Positions 25,382-34,068 of a stretch of DNA of 44,821 bases are shown here, piece after piece. The DNA is taken from the NCBI GenBank assembly GCA_018062085.1, contig JAGOSY010000034.1:1-44821 (forward strand). Reading direction: 5' to 3'. The notes under the pieces were generated by a model. That model saw only the letters and a list, made by a program, of their open reading frames with translations. It ran no database searches and was not told where the DNA came from. Both the position numbers and the translations under genes were made by a program. This stretch comes from a bacterium. GTDB lineage: Bacteria > Cyanobacteriota > Vampirovibrionia > Obscuribacterales > Obscuribacteraceae. Position 1 is the stretch's first letter. Each line of letters begins with the position of its first letter.

Positions 25382-26509
25382 ATGAAGATAACCACAAGCA
25401 GCATTAGAGAACAACTCCAAAACAAGGCCCCCCACGCAGATACAAGGGTCAGCCGTGAACAGGCGGAATGGTTGTGGAAGAACGCCTCAAATGAGGAGCT
25501 AATTGAACTGGCCAGTATCGTGCGCGATCGTTATCACCAGCCCAATCAGGCCACTTATCTGCTGATGCGCATCATCAATTACACCAATATTTGTGTGGCC
25601 AAGTGTGACTATTGCTCGTTCTACCGCCTGCCCCGCGACAAAGACGGCTATGTGCGTGACAACGATTGGATTTTCTCCAAAATTGATGAGCTAACAGCAG
25701 TAGGGGGCGATCTTTTTGGCTTCAATGGAGGCTTTAACCCTCAGCTCAAAATTGAATATTACGAGGAGCTATTCGGCAAAATTCGCCAAAAGTATGGCGA
25801 CACAATAGAGTTTTACGCCCTGACAGTGGTTGAGCTCTTGTACATAGCGCGGCTGAGCAAGCTATCCACACCAGAGGCATTGGCCCGACTGAAAGCCGCC
25901 GGGGTACGCTGGATTACCGGTGGAGGGGCGGAAATACTGGCCGATTCATTCCGCCTGCGGCACAGCCCATTGAAATACACCGTAGCTGAATACATGGAAA
26001 CCCAGCGAGACATACTCGATACGGGACTAAACAGTACCGCCACAATGGTGATTGGTTTCGATGAAAGCTTAGATGAGCGCCTCAGTCACCTTGAGACCGT
26101 GCGCAACTTCCAAGATGAGCGTCTAAACAGCGGCAAATCTGGCTTATTCAGCTTCTTGTGCTGGACCTACAAACCATACAACAACGAACTGGGCGGCGAA
26201 GAAATAGGCTCTGATGAATACTTGCGTCACTTAGCTCTGTGCCGCATCTATCTCGACAATATCAAACACCTGCGCACTTCTGTATTGACCCAAAACGAAG
26301 CAGCACTGCAGGGTTTGCGCTATGGCGCCGATGACTTTGACGTACCATGGGAAGACGAAGTGACCCAAATGGCTGGAGCTGTGGTGGAGCAAGATTTAGA
26401 GCGCGTGCTTGGTTACGCCCATGCTGCCGGGTTTGAAACTACCTACCGCCATGTAGCTAGCAACTCGCTGACTTTTCAGGAGCGCTTATTAGCCGCCAAA
26501 GGGAAGTAG
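25382..26509 (+). CDS. mqnC: Cyclic dehypoxanthinyl futalosine synthase (radical SAM)
   Basis: A 375-residue radical SAM enzyme. Cys71, Cys75 and Cys78 in CVAKCDYC ligate the 4Fe-4S cluster. FGFNGGFNPQLKIEYYEEL, WITGGGAEIL and STATMVIGFDES are the conserved family segments shared with MqnC. The enzyme cyclises dehypoxanthinyl futalosine in the futalosine route to menaquinone, so the organism probably makes menaquinone for respiration. MqnE and CofH are related alternatives; the gap and loop pattern after the GGGAEIL motif favours MqnC. The ATG at 25382 is chosen over the longer frame from 25232 because family similarity begins there; no clear ribosome-binding site is seen. No other mqn gene is in the window. 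Confidence 0.88.
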   Translation: MKITTSSIREQLQNKAPHADTRVSREQAEWLWKNASNEELIELASIVRDRYHQPNQATYLLMRIINYTNICVAKCDYCSFYRLPRDKDGYVRDNDWIFSKIDELTAVGGDLFGFNGGFNPQLKIEYYEELFGKIRQKYGDTIEFYALTVVELLYIARLSKLSTPEALARLKAAGVRWITGGGAEILADSFRLRHSPLKYTVAEYMETQRDILDTGLNSTATMVIGFDESLDERLSHLETVRNFQDERLNSGKSGLFSFLCWTYKPYNNELGGEEIGSDEYLRHLALCRIYLDNIKHLRTSVLTQNEAALQGLRYGADDFDVPWEDEVTQMAGAVVEQDLERVLGYAHAAGFETTYRHVASNSLTFQERLLAAKGK

Positions 26510-26611
26510 AAGCACTTAGGATACACTCTTTCACTAACGGCCTTTGGCTATACTACTCTATACAGTATTAAAGAGAAGTAAAAAAAGCCACGAGTACGTA
26601 AGAGAAAGAAA

Positions 26612-26656
26612 AATTGGACGTGGGTGACTGTCGAAAGACAATCACCCACGCCAATT
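26612..26656 (-). terminator. Terminator of the beta-CASP gene
   Basis: AATTGG-A-CGTGGGTGA pairs with TCACCCACG-CCAATT (one bulged A), continuing after a C-A mismatch into TGTC-GAAA-GACA with a GNRA tetraloop. On the minus strand the stem is followed by TTTCTTTCTC. It lies 14 bases past the stop codon of the minus-strand gene. It may serve mqnC on the other strand as well. Confidence 0.85.
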
Positions 26657-26669
26657 CGGTAACCATGGG

Positions 26670-28379
26670 TTACAGGTCGAAGACCTGACGATTGGTCGGG
26701 ATAGTCACGCCCTTCCAATCAAGAGTGTTCTCGATGTGACCCTTCAAACCAGCCAGCGCTTCTTCATCGCCGTGCACGATAAAGGTCATCTTCGGCCGGC
26801 GCTTGAACTTGCCCAGCCACTTGACCGTATCACCGTAGTCGGCGTGAGCCGAGTAATCAGGCAGGAAGTCGACGGTGGCATTGAGACGCACAGGCTTGCC
26901 GGCAATGCGGACAGTCTTGGGCGTATCGAAGTTGACGTTGGCAGCAGCGACGCTGTCAGGACGCTCACCAGCAGAGGTGCGCACAATCGCCTGACCGAGA
27001 GTACCAGTGCCCTGGTAGCCCACGAACATCACCGTGCACTTGCTGTCAGAGAGCCAGTAGTTGAGGTGATTGACAATGCGACCACCAGAGGCCATGCCGC
27101 TCGAGCTGACGATAATGCAAGGCTCAGTGTGCTCGCGATGGAGCGCTTCCGAAGCCTTCCAATCTTCCACAACCGCATGACGCGGCGTGGTGTAGGGGTC
27201 AATGCCAGCCTCGAACAAGCCACGAGTTTCCTCATTGAGGATGCCCAGGTGCTTGCGGTGCACTTCGGTGGCAGCCTGAGTCATGCGGCCGTCGACATAG
27301 ACGGGCATGACCGGCACACGACCAGCTTCCATCAAGATGCGGATGTCGTTGAGCAGAGCCTGAGCCCGACCCACAGCAAACGCCGGGATGAGGATGACAC
27401 CGCTGCCCTGACCAGTGTTGGCACCAGGAGCGACAGACTTCTTCACCCTGACGGCTTTGCCAGAACTCTTGGCCCGAGCATGAGCAGCGAGCAGCTTGGC
27501 TTCGAGCACATCAAGGCGGTCGCGCTTCTGGTGAAGACGATTGCCATAGGTGGCTTCGACCATGACATAGTCGGCGGCAGCAACCGGCTGCAAATCACGC
27601 AGCAGGGGCATGTCGGGACGACCAATGTTGCCAGAGAAGCAGAAGGTGCGTTTCTGGCTACCAGTGCCGATCTCGAGGTTGACCACAGCGGCGCCGAGGA
27701 TGTGACCAGCTTCGGTGAAGGTGAACGAAATGGCGTCAGTGACAGAATAGCGCTGGTCATAGTCGACAGTACGCAAAACCTTCAAACTGGCCTGGGCCTC
27801 TTCCTGGGTGTAGAGCGGAGCGAAGCGCGGAGCAGCAGCCTTGCCAGAAGCATCCTTGGTGGCAGCCTTGACTGCAGACTTGCTGGACGAGCGCGGATTC
27901 TTGCCTTTGGCGCTGGCCTTGGAATTGAGTTTGAGCGAAGCAGGAGCAGAGGCATCATCAGGCGCGTTGGCCTTGTCGAGGCGAGCGTTCTTGCGTTTTG
28001 CTTCTTCTTCCTGGAGATAACCGGAGTCGGGCAGAATGACGCCCATCAAGTCGCGGGTGGCCGGGGTAACGTAGACAGAGCCTTTGAAGCCGTCCTTGAT
28101 CAACTTCGGCAAGTAGGCCGAGTGGTCGACGTGGGCGTGGCTGATGATGGCGAAGTCGATGTCAGAGGCGTTGATGCCGGAGGGCAAGCGCTTCTGGAAG
28201 TCGGCCTGTTGGTTCTCGACGGTCAAGCCGAGGTCGGTGATGAAACGGGTGACCTTGTCCTTTTCGTGATACTCGAAGAGATACATCGAACCAGTGACAG
28301 CGTGAGCTGCACCGAGAACGTGTAAGCGGAGAACCGAGCGACCCGTGCGTGACAGGTCTTTCTGCTGGCGTTTGTTCAT
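26670..28379 (-). CDS. Metallo-beta-lactamase/beta-CASP ribonuclease-like protein
   Basis: A 569-residue protein using the ATG at 28379 (GGAG about 11 bases upstream); an upstream TTG at 28433 is an alternative. Metal motifs are HAHVDH (81-86) and GHILGA (225-230). Motif 4, normally FSGD, is FSGN with Asn251. Beta-CASP signatures are VEATYGNR (Glu275), GRAQALL, SSSGMASGGR, DYSAHADY and VHGDEEAL. The family cleaves or trims RNA in the cytosol (TTHA0252/CPSF73-like). Two Lys/Ala/Ser-rich insertions (about 135-185 and 296-326) are not typical and may be flexible tethers. The Asp-to-Asn change could weaken two-metal catalysis. Codon use suggests strong expression. Confidence 0.9.
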   Translation of the reverse strand: MNKRQQKDLSRTGRSVLRLHVLGAAHAVTGSMYLFEYHEKDKVTRFITDLGLTVENQQADFQKRLPSGINASDIDFAIISHAHVDHSAYLPKLIKDGFKGSVYVTPATRDLMGVILPDSGYLQEEEAKRKNARLDKANAPDDASAPASLKLNSKASAKGKNPRSSSKSAVKAATKDASGKAAAPRFAPLYTQEEAQASLKVLRTVDYDQRYSVTDAISFTFTEAGHILGAAVVNLEIGTGSQKRTFCFSGNIGRPDMPLLRDLQPVAAADYVMVEATYGNRLHQKRDRLDVLEAKLLAAHARAKSSGKAVRVKKSVAPGANTGQGSGVILIPAFAVGRAQALLNDIRILMEAGRVPVMPVYVDGRMTQAATEVHRKHLGILNEETRGLFEAGIDPYTTPRHAVVEDWKASEALHREHTEPCIIVSSSGMASGGRIVNHLNYWLSDSKCTVMFVGYQGTGTLGQAIVRTSAGERPDSVAAANVNFDTPKTVRIAGKPVRLNATVDFLPDYSAHADYGDTVKWLGKFKRRPKMTFIVHGDEEALAGLKGHIENTLDWKGVTIPTNRQVFDL

Positions 28380-29042
28380 GTTTGTTATTTCTCCATGTTC
28401 TGAAATTTCGCTCAGACGGCATTGCGCATCCAAGCGGTTTCCCGCGTGTGATTCAGAGATGACGAGGCAGTTAACAAGCTAACTAGTAGTCAGTGTTAAC
28501 TGGTCGTGAACATCTACATTCGGGGCACGGGAGCCTCGAAAATATGAATTAAGGGAAGAGCGTGGGGTTGGAGGTCTTTTTTGTTTGGCTAGATTTGGGA
28601 GGAAATTAAAAGTACGCACAGAACCTAGCAATATGCAGCTATCACAATCAAAGCAATTGAGATTAGAGAAGAGCTAATAAGCACCTACATCAGCGCCCGC
28701 TTGACCATTGCAGATTAGTAAGGCTACCGCGAACACCTGACATCCACTCAGCTTGTCAACATGAACAAGGCTCGCTATTGGTCTATTTAGAGGCTATTGC
28801 CTATAGCTATTGAGATCAAGATATCTAAAGCGATATCACATAGTGTCTATTCTTTTCTTCCAAATCCGCTCAAGAGTTCTTAAAGCCCCAATTACACACA
28901 TTCTCTCTCAAACAGAAATGCTCTTCGTGTAGCTGATGCTTTGCCGTCCCTCTGAGGCTGCCTGCGGATTTTTTATACAACCAACACCAACAAAAAAATC
29001 GTAAGAAGCGCCTCAGCCTTCCACGATTGATAGGAGCAATCT
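28380..29042. other. Divergent intergenic region, beta-CASP gene and rhomboid gene
   Basis: No gene is seen. The region probably holds both promoters and 5' leaders. The main structured element is the inverted repeat at 28468-28502, 89 bases upstream of the beta-CASP start. The rest is A/T-rich sequence without a recognisable RNA. Confidence 0.5.
28468..28502. promoter_or_regulatory. Inverted repeat upstream of the beta-CASP gene
   Basis: CAGTTAACA (28468-28476) and TGTTAACTG (28494-28502) are perfect complements separated by 17 bases, each centred on the palindrome GTTAAC. It could be an operator for a dimeric regulator or a leader hairpin cleaved by the nuclease itself. No direct evidence distinguishes these. 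Confidence 0.55.
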
Positions 29043-29798
29043 ATGTTTCCGCTCAAGGACAACCTGCGTTGCAATAATTTTGCAACCATCTCTACCTGGC
29101 TGATCGTGGCAAACCTTCTCGCTTTCTTCGCAGAAGTGGGAATGATCGTCTCGGGTCGCCAGGAAGAGTTTTTCAGCACCTGGCTCATGGTGCCTCACAA
29201 CTTTTTCACCGATATCGCCAGTGGCGACCCGACTGCAGTTGGTTGGGCAATCGTGACCGTTTTCTCGTCCATGTTTCTGCATGGTTCGTTTGGTCACATT
29301 TTCGGCAACATGTTCTTCCTCTACGTCTTCGGCAAAGCAGTCGAAAACCGTATCGGTAAGTGGCGTTTCCTCGCCTTCTACCTGGTCTCCGGTATTCTCG
29401 CTTCTCTTTGTCACGCCTACAGCGAGCCCGGCTCGATGATTCCCACCCTTGGTGCCTCTGGTGCCATTGCTGGCGTCCTCGGCGCTTACTTGCTGCTCTG
29501 GCCGACTGCGACCATCTCTGGTTTCTACGTCGTTCCTGCTCCCGCGTATGTCCATACCAAGGCCTACTGGTTCCTGGTTGGCTGGTTCGTGATGCAGATC
29601 TCCGGCGTGCTTGAGTCAATTGGTTCGGTCAGCGGTGGCGGTGTGGCTCTCTGGGCTCACATCGGCGGCTTCGTTGCTGGTTTCATCCTGGCCGGTCTGG
29701 TCAAGATCTTCCAGCCCGTCAGCGAAGTCTGCATCGTTCCGGTCCCGGACTGCAAGACGTCCGATGACGAAGCCAAGGCAGACAAGAAGAAGAAGTAA
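29043..29798 (+). CDS. Rhomboid-family intramembrane serine protease
   Basis: A 251-residue membrane protein; the ATG follows TAGGAG at six bases. The rhomboid core shows HGSFGHIFGNMFFL (His80, Asn89), the nucleophile in LGASGAIAG (Ser139) and the catalytic His206 in WAHIGGFVAG. About six transmembrane helices are visible. It cleaves membrane proteins within or near the bilayer of the cytoplasmic membrane. The C-terminus is a short charged tail ending in a Lys run (DDEAKADKKKK). All catalytic positions are intact. It is a monocistronic plus-strand gene with strong codon bias. Confidence 0.92.
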   Translation: MFPLKDNLRCNNFATISTWLIVANLLAFFAEVGMIVSGRQEEFFSTWLMVPHNFFTDIASGDPTAVGWAIVTVFSSMFLHGSFGHIFGNMFFLYVFGKAVENRIGKWRFLAFYLVSGILASLCHAYSEPGSMIPTLGASGAIAGVLGAYLLLWPTATISGFYVVPAPAYVHTKAYWFLVGWFVMQISGVLESIGSVSGGGVALWAHIGGFVAGFILAGLVKIFQPVSEVCIVPVPDCKTSDDEAKADKKKK

Positions 29799-30150
29799 TC
29801 AAAAACCGGCATTGCTGAAGTAATACGCAGCAGTTTAGATTGCCGTCAATTTTGAGTTCCTGGAGAGAGGTTTGAATTGTTTGGCAAAAGCCTAGCGATT
29901 CAGACTTTTTCTCCGGGAATTTTTTTGGCTCTATCTATGATTTTCTGTAATAGAAATACGACGGTATATAATAAAACACCGGTGAAAAAAATACCAAAAA
30001 AACCAAGGCCCAACCGGCAAGGGAAGATACAGCCTCAGCTGTTATCATCCCTTGCCGGCCAGCACTTATTTCTAACAGTTTGATGCGGCATACAGCCCTA
30101 TTTTGGCGCCTTGTTTAGGTAGCATTATTTAGGGAGACTTATTTAGGCTT
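29799..30150. other. Intergenic region with convergent terminator
   Basis: A short plus-strand frame at 29877-30083 spans the large hairpin and is not credible as a gene. Apart from the hairpin at 30014-30058 the region is A/T-rich with several A and T runs. Confidence 0.5.
30014..30058 (-). terminator. Convergent hairpin terminator
   Basis: CCGGCAAGGGA-AGATA-CAGC pairs with GCTG-TTATCA-TCCCTTGCCGG around CTCA, with one bulge. On the minus strand a T-rich stretch (TTTTTTT) follows about 12 bases later, favouring termination of the exonuclease gene. The hairpin may also stop rhomboid transcripts. Confidence 0.65.
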
Positions 30151-30705
30151 CTAGCGACGCTTCGCAGTGCTTAGCTCAATCATGAGTCTGGCAATGTTAT
30201 GCGAGTCAACGTCGGCACGGTGCGGCACACCTTCGAAGGCGAGACCAAGGCGATTGAGCTTTTCTTCCAGTTTCACATTGCGAAAATCGCCAGTGAACAT
30301 AGAATAAAGCACAGAGACATTGAGCTCATCTTCACCAAAAGGCGAAGCTAAGCCGAAGAGCGAGCATTGCCAATCGAGGGCTTTGCGATCTCCAGCCGAA
30401 TCAGACACCAGCAAGCGATTGCGACTGCCATACTTTTCAGTGAGGCGGCGCACGGCTTCAGTGAATTCACAACCCTGGCGCTTCAGCGCTTCTTCTGTCC
30501 AGCCAGTCAGCTCGGTGCAAAACGGGCTGATGCTAGACATGGTTGGAATGATGGGGATGCTCCTGACCTTGAGGATTTTCATCCGAGCCAGGTCAACGGT
30601 GGTGAGGCCGATTTCGATAATCTCCTGCCGCTCATCCGAAGGGAAAACTCCTCCTGGATAGCAGCTGAGCTCGAGATCGAGCACATTGGCTATATGGTTT
30701 TTCAT
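30151..30705 (-). CDS. DEDD-type 3'-5' exonuclease domain protein
   Basis: A 184-residue protein with the RNase T / DNA polymerase III epsilon fold. Exo I is LDLELS with Asp10 and Glu12; Exo II lies around DSAGDRKALDWQ; Exo III is HRADVDSHNIARL, with His and Asp as in DEDDh enzymes. FCTELTGWTEE is the conserved family segment after Exo I. It probably trims RNA or single-stranded DNA in the cytosol. The polypeptide is compact with no extra domain, so it is likely an independent exonuclease rather than a polymerase subunit. The start ATG at 30705 has only a weak ribosome-binding site. Confidence 0.88.
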   Translation of the reverse strand: MKNHIANVLDLELSCYPGGVFPSDERQEIIEIGLTTVDLARMKILKVRSIPIIPTMSSISPFCTELTGWTEEALKRQGCEFTEAVRRLTEKYGSRNRLLVSDSAGDRKALDWQCSLFGLASPFGEDELNVSVLYSMFTGDFRNVKLEEKLNRLGLAFEGVPHRADVDSHNIARLMIELSTAKRR

Positions 30706-30780
30706 AAGTTATGTCTTCTAACTAACAGTTACTGCGAGAGATTTTGGCTACGAGAAAAGACCAGATAGCGCTTCAGCGGT

Positions 30781-31044
30781 TTAGGCTGCAGGGCGCTTCC
30801 AGAGATACTTGAACAACAGCGCCACCGGCAAGTTGCCGAAAATCAGGGGAATCTGAATCCAGCTGGCAGCAGCACCAGAGAGCTTGAGAGCGTAAAAGAC
30901 CGACTGATAGCCAGCCAAGCCCTTGCTCAGACCTTCCTGATAGAAGGTGGGAAAGGTATCGCTCATGGCCCAGGCAGGCAAAGCGATGAGAATTGCCACC
31001 CAGACAACGAGGATGACGATGGCGAATTTGCGGTTGTTTGACAT
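30781..31044 (-). CDS. Small membrane protein (87 aa)
   Basis: The ATG at 31044 is chosen because AGGGA lies eight bases upstream; the longer frame to 31098 is not supported. Two hydrophobic helices are visible, AIVILVVWVAILIALPAWA (about 8-27) and SWIQIPLIFGNLPVALLF (about 61-78), with a polar segment between them and a basic C-terminus KYLWKRPAA. No family is recognised. It lies between the exonuclease and the MshEN-like/TPR gene and is transcribed away from the latter. Confidence 0.7.
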   Translation of the reverse strand: MSNNRKFAIVILVVWVAILIALPAWAMSDTFPTFYQEGLSKGLAGYQSVFYALKLSGAAASWIQIPLIFGNLPVALLFKYLWKRPAA

Positions 31045-31465
31045 AGAGATGTCCCTATTTGATTTTGGTTGATGGTGGTAGGTAAAAGGCAGGGCCATTT
31101 ACCCGAGGAACGCCCTTGAGACCAACTAGCGGCGGACATAGCGGGCGGGTGGTTTTGACACGGCCGTGCTCGATCGAAAGCCGATAAGGCTCAAAGTCGA
31201 GACGGAAATGGTGCGGGAGATTTAGCTGAGAAAGATTTGCTCTAAGTTTGAGAAAAAGGGAATACAAAAACACCCTAACAAGAGCTGACTATATTCTCAA
31301 AGCGCATCTTGACTACTTAATCTAAACAAGTGCCTGTTTAGTACTTCAAGAAGTAGCTTAGCTAGCGCTAACTCTATATTAAACTCCTTTGCCATGTTTG
31401 AAAATCGGCTTTTACTGCAACTCTTCCTGGGTACATCGAAATGAGAGACGTTGGGAGAAAATTGC
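31045..31465. other. Intergenic region between divergent genes
   Basis: I see no gene; short minus-strand frames here lack ribosome-binding sites. It presumably carries the promoters of the small membrane protein and the MshEN-like/TPR gene. Confidence 0.4.
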
Positions 31466-33412
31466 ATGATCGAGGTCACGGACAAGAATCAGCTAGGAAA
31501 TCTGGTTCTTCAGTTAGGTTTGCTGGACAACAAAGATCTAGGACAAGCTATATCAATTGCCCAAGAAACTAGTTTGCCTCTTGGACGAGTATTCGTACTA
31601 TCTAGCCTACTGACTGAAGAAGTGCTGCAAGGAACTCTGCGCTGCCAGAGCTTAATCAAGCAAAACCTTGTCGATATTAAACTTGCTAAACAGGCCATGG
31701 ACCTCGTTAAAAAAGACCAGCTTACCGTTGACGAAGCCCTCTTCAAGCTAGGCTGGGACCCTGAGTCAACCAAAGACACAACCCCCCTGGGTGAGCTGCT
31801 AATTGAAGCTGGCTATGTTTCAAGAGACCAATTGCAGCAAGCGCTCGAAAAGAACCGCACATCTGGGCTACCTTTTGGTCGCTTACTTGTCTTCAGTGGA
31901 GCTGTTACAGAAGGCCTACTCACTGGCGCGCTAAACGCTCAAATTCTCATCCGCGATGGCAAGTTAAGCAAACCACAGGCTGTTGAGGCACTAAAAGAAG
32001 CAAGACAAAGACAAGTTTCTGTCGAAGTGCCACTAAAAGAAAAAGGCTTTTATGACCTACCAAACCGCCACTGCCCACGCATAGGCGAACTACTACTGTT
32101 TTGTGGCGTCATTTCGCAGTCTGACTTAGTCAGCGCCCTTGAGCTAGGCCTGATCAACAAAGAACCGGTTGGACAAGTCTTGATGCAAGAAAAGCTCGTC
32201 ACCAGAAAACTTTTGCAAGCGGCTCTTTTAGTGCAAACGATGATGGCTGATCAAGAAATCACCATAACAGATGCCCGCTCTGTCATTCAATCAGTTAAAG
32301 ACGGCGTCACTGTCGAACAAGCTCTAGAAACGCTTCTCACCGAAGCCGAAGAAGCAAGAGAAGAAACACCGGCAGAAAAAGCTGAACACGTGTCACTCTA
32401 CGACTTCCTCAAAAGTCTTGGCAGCATCAACGACTCGCAAGTCCAAGATGCCTACGAAATCGCCAAACACAACTCTACTGTGCTAACACAAATGCTATTA
32501 ATTGCCGGCACACTAGACGGCAAGACTTTAGAGCGAGCAGAACGCTGCCGCAAACTGGTACACGACAAAAAACTCAGCCAAGAACATGCCAACATTGCCT
32601 TTGACTACGCCGAAAGAGCTGACATTGACGTCACCCAAGCCCTCAAAGAACTACAGTGGTACAAACCTGGCGACGAAGACAATGATGATGAAGCCGACAC
32701 AACAGTCGAGGATGAAGAAACAAGTGAAGAAGCCGCCAAAGAAGAAGAATGGGACACACAGGTGCGCAAAGCAAAACAATACCTGCTCACCAACAAGACA
32801 GACAACGCCCTAGAAATCTGGCTCGCCCTGCTGCAAAAAGCAGAAGTCTCGCACCCAGAGCGAGTCATTGAATGCATTGATGAGATTGCTGGCATTTGCA
32901 GTCGCACCCGCAACTTTGGCCTAGCAGAACAATACTATCTGCGTGCTCTAAAACTCAAAGAAAAAGCAAACGATCCCAACAAAGTATTATTGGCTCAGGC
33001 TCTTAGCAATCTTGGAAAAATCTGCTACTTCCAAAGAAAATTCCAAGAATGTGAAGACTATGCTCGTCGCTTTATCGAAGTAGTTGCCGATAACTTCGGA
33101 CCCACCCATCCTGACGTAGCCTGCGGTTGGCAAAACTTGGCCAGTATCTACTACGCTCAGAAAAAATATCAGTTAGCCAAAGGGGCCTACCAGGCCGGAA
33201 TGAAGATCTGCGATCAAGGGCTAGGAGACAGACATCCAACCACAGTGCAATTGACACGCAACTACGCTTCGCTGCTGCAAAAAATGGATCAACTGGAGCA
33301 AGCAGGCACTATTGATGCTAGCGCCACCGGCGTCATCACTGGCAGCTGGCGCACACTGCCAAAAGATCACAATGATTCACTCGGCAGTGGCCTCTACGAC
33401 AAAGACAACTAA
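31466..33412 (+). CDS. Four-repeat MshEN-like protein with C-terminal TPR domain
   Basis: A 648-residue protein; the ATG at 31466 follows GGGAG, and the TTG at 31451 overlaps that site. Four repeats of roughly 95-100 residues (about 1-100, 105-205, 210-300, 318-410) share a pattern like GELLIEAGYVSRDQLQQAL, which resembles the MshEN/GspE N-terminal fold that binds c-di-GMP in secretion ATPases. An acidic linker (about 412-440, EDNDDEADTTVEDEE) leads to three or four TPRs (about 450-620), e.g. LSNLGKICYFQRKFQECEDY and GWQNLASIYYAQKKYQLAKG. No ATPase domain is attached. It may be a c-di-GMP-responsive adaptor; ligand binding is inferred. Confidence 0.82.
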   Translation: MIEVTDKNQLGNLVLQLGLLDNKDLGQAISIAQETSLPLGRVFVLSSLLTEEVLQGTLRCQSLIKQNLVDIKLAKQAMDLVKKDQLTVDEALFKLGWDPESTKDTTPLGELLIEAGYVSRDQLQQALEKNRTSGLPFGRLLVFSGAVTEGLLTGALNAQILIRDGKLSKPQAVEALKEARQRQVSVEVPLKEKGFYDLPNRHCPRIGELLLFCGVISQSDLVSALELGLINKEPVGQVLMQEKLVTRKLLQAALLVQTMMADQEITITDARSVIQSVKDGVTVEQALETLLTEAEEAREETPAEKAEHVSLYDFLKSLGSINDSQVQDAYEIAKHNSTVLTQMLLIAGTLDGKTLERAERCRKLVHDKKLSQEHANIAFDYAERADIDVTQALKELQWYKPGDEDNDDEADTTVEDEETSEEAAKEEEWDTQVRKAKQYLLTNKTDNALEIWLALLQKAEVSHPERVIECIDEIAGICSRTRNFGLAEQYYLRALKLKEKANDPNKVLLAQALSNLGKICYFQRKFQECEDYARRFIEVVADNFGPTHPDVACGWQNLASIYYAQKKYQLAKGAYQAGMKICDQGLGDRHPTTVQLTRNYASLLQKMDQLEQAGTIDASATGVITGSWRTLPKDHNDSLGSGLYDKDN

Positions 33413-33471
33413 GCTAGCAAAAACTATTACCAGTACATGCAAGAGACAATCTGGGCCAGCTAAAGCTTGAC

Positions 33472-34068
33472 CTAGGGAATATAAAGTGGCATACCCAACG
33501 AATTTGGGCCAGATGGTGGCACTTTTACCACTGGTATCAAATAACCTGAAAATTTCGGATTATTATTCATCCACAAATATCCTGATGGTGTGCCGTTGCG
33601 CAGGGACACTGCTGTATCTTGCATTGACAGTACCTTTGGCATGATGTCACCAGAACCAAACATGCCCAACCCACCGACACACAACGTTACTTTCAAGCCC
33701 ACTCTATCTTCTATGGGCATCTCTGCAACCTTCACTGTCACAGCATTATTAGGCATCCCCATCGCGGCAACAAGTTTCTTTGCCAACAAACTGGTCTTGC
33801 CTTCAAGGTCGTCACCGGGGCTAAGACTAGCTGCATAGGTAGCACACTGATTGGCGACAAATCCGATTTTTTCTTTGTAGTAAGTAGACATACCAGCATT
33901 GACCAACAGAGTGACAGCTGCCACTGTGCCAATAGTTATCATGACCAAACTAACTACACCTTCAACTAATGCCGCGCCATGAGATCCGCGACGCCTAAAG
34001 TCAACTTTCCTTTCGGGGCTCGCTGATAACGGCACTCGGCCTACTCTCTTTGCTCTCAGTATGCGCAT
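33472..34068 (-). CDS. TadE-like pseudopilin
   Basis: The basic N-terminus is followed by RRRGSHGAALVEGVVSLVMI and a 22-residue hydrophobic helix, the TadE/TadG-like signature of Flp-pilus pseudopilins (an acidic residue, Glu, soon after the cleavage region). The rest is a soluble domain with a Gly/Pro-rich C-terminus. The protein would be inserted by the prepilin system and assembled outside the inner membrane. The ATG at 34068 is used; a GTG at 34086 is the alternative, and neither has a strong ribosome-binding site. No tad/flp cluster is nearby. Confidence 0.75.
   Translation of the reverse strand: MRILRAKRVGRVPLSASPERKVDFRRRGSHGAALVEGVVSLVMITIGTVAAVTLLVNAGMSTYYKEKIGFVANQCATYAASLSPGDDLEGKTSLLAKKLVAAMGMPNNAVTVKVAEMPIEDRVGLKVTLCVGGLGMFGSGDIMPKVLSMQDTAVSLRNGTPSGYLWMNNNPKFSGYLIPVVKVPPSGPNSLGMPLYIP

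Noticed and set aside
26736..28325. Long plus-strand frame opposite the beta-CASP gene
   Set aside because: High third-position GC opens the antisense frame; the minus strand holds all metallo-beta-lactamase motifs.
29013..29555. Minus-strand frames opposite the rhomboid gene
   Set aside because: The plus strand has the intact catalytic Ser/His and membrane helices; the antisense frames are low-complexity Arg/Glu-rich.
29877..30083. 68-residue plus-strand frame
   Set aside because: It spans a terminator-like hairpin and has no ribosome-binding site or family resemblance.
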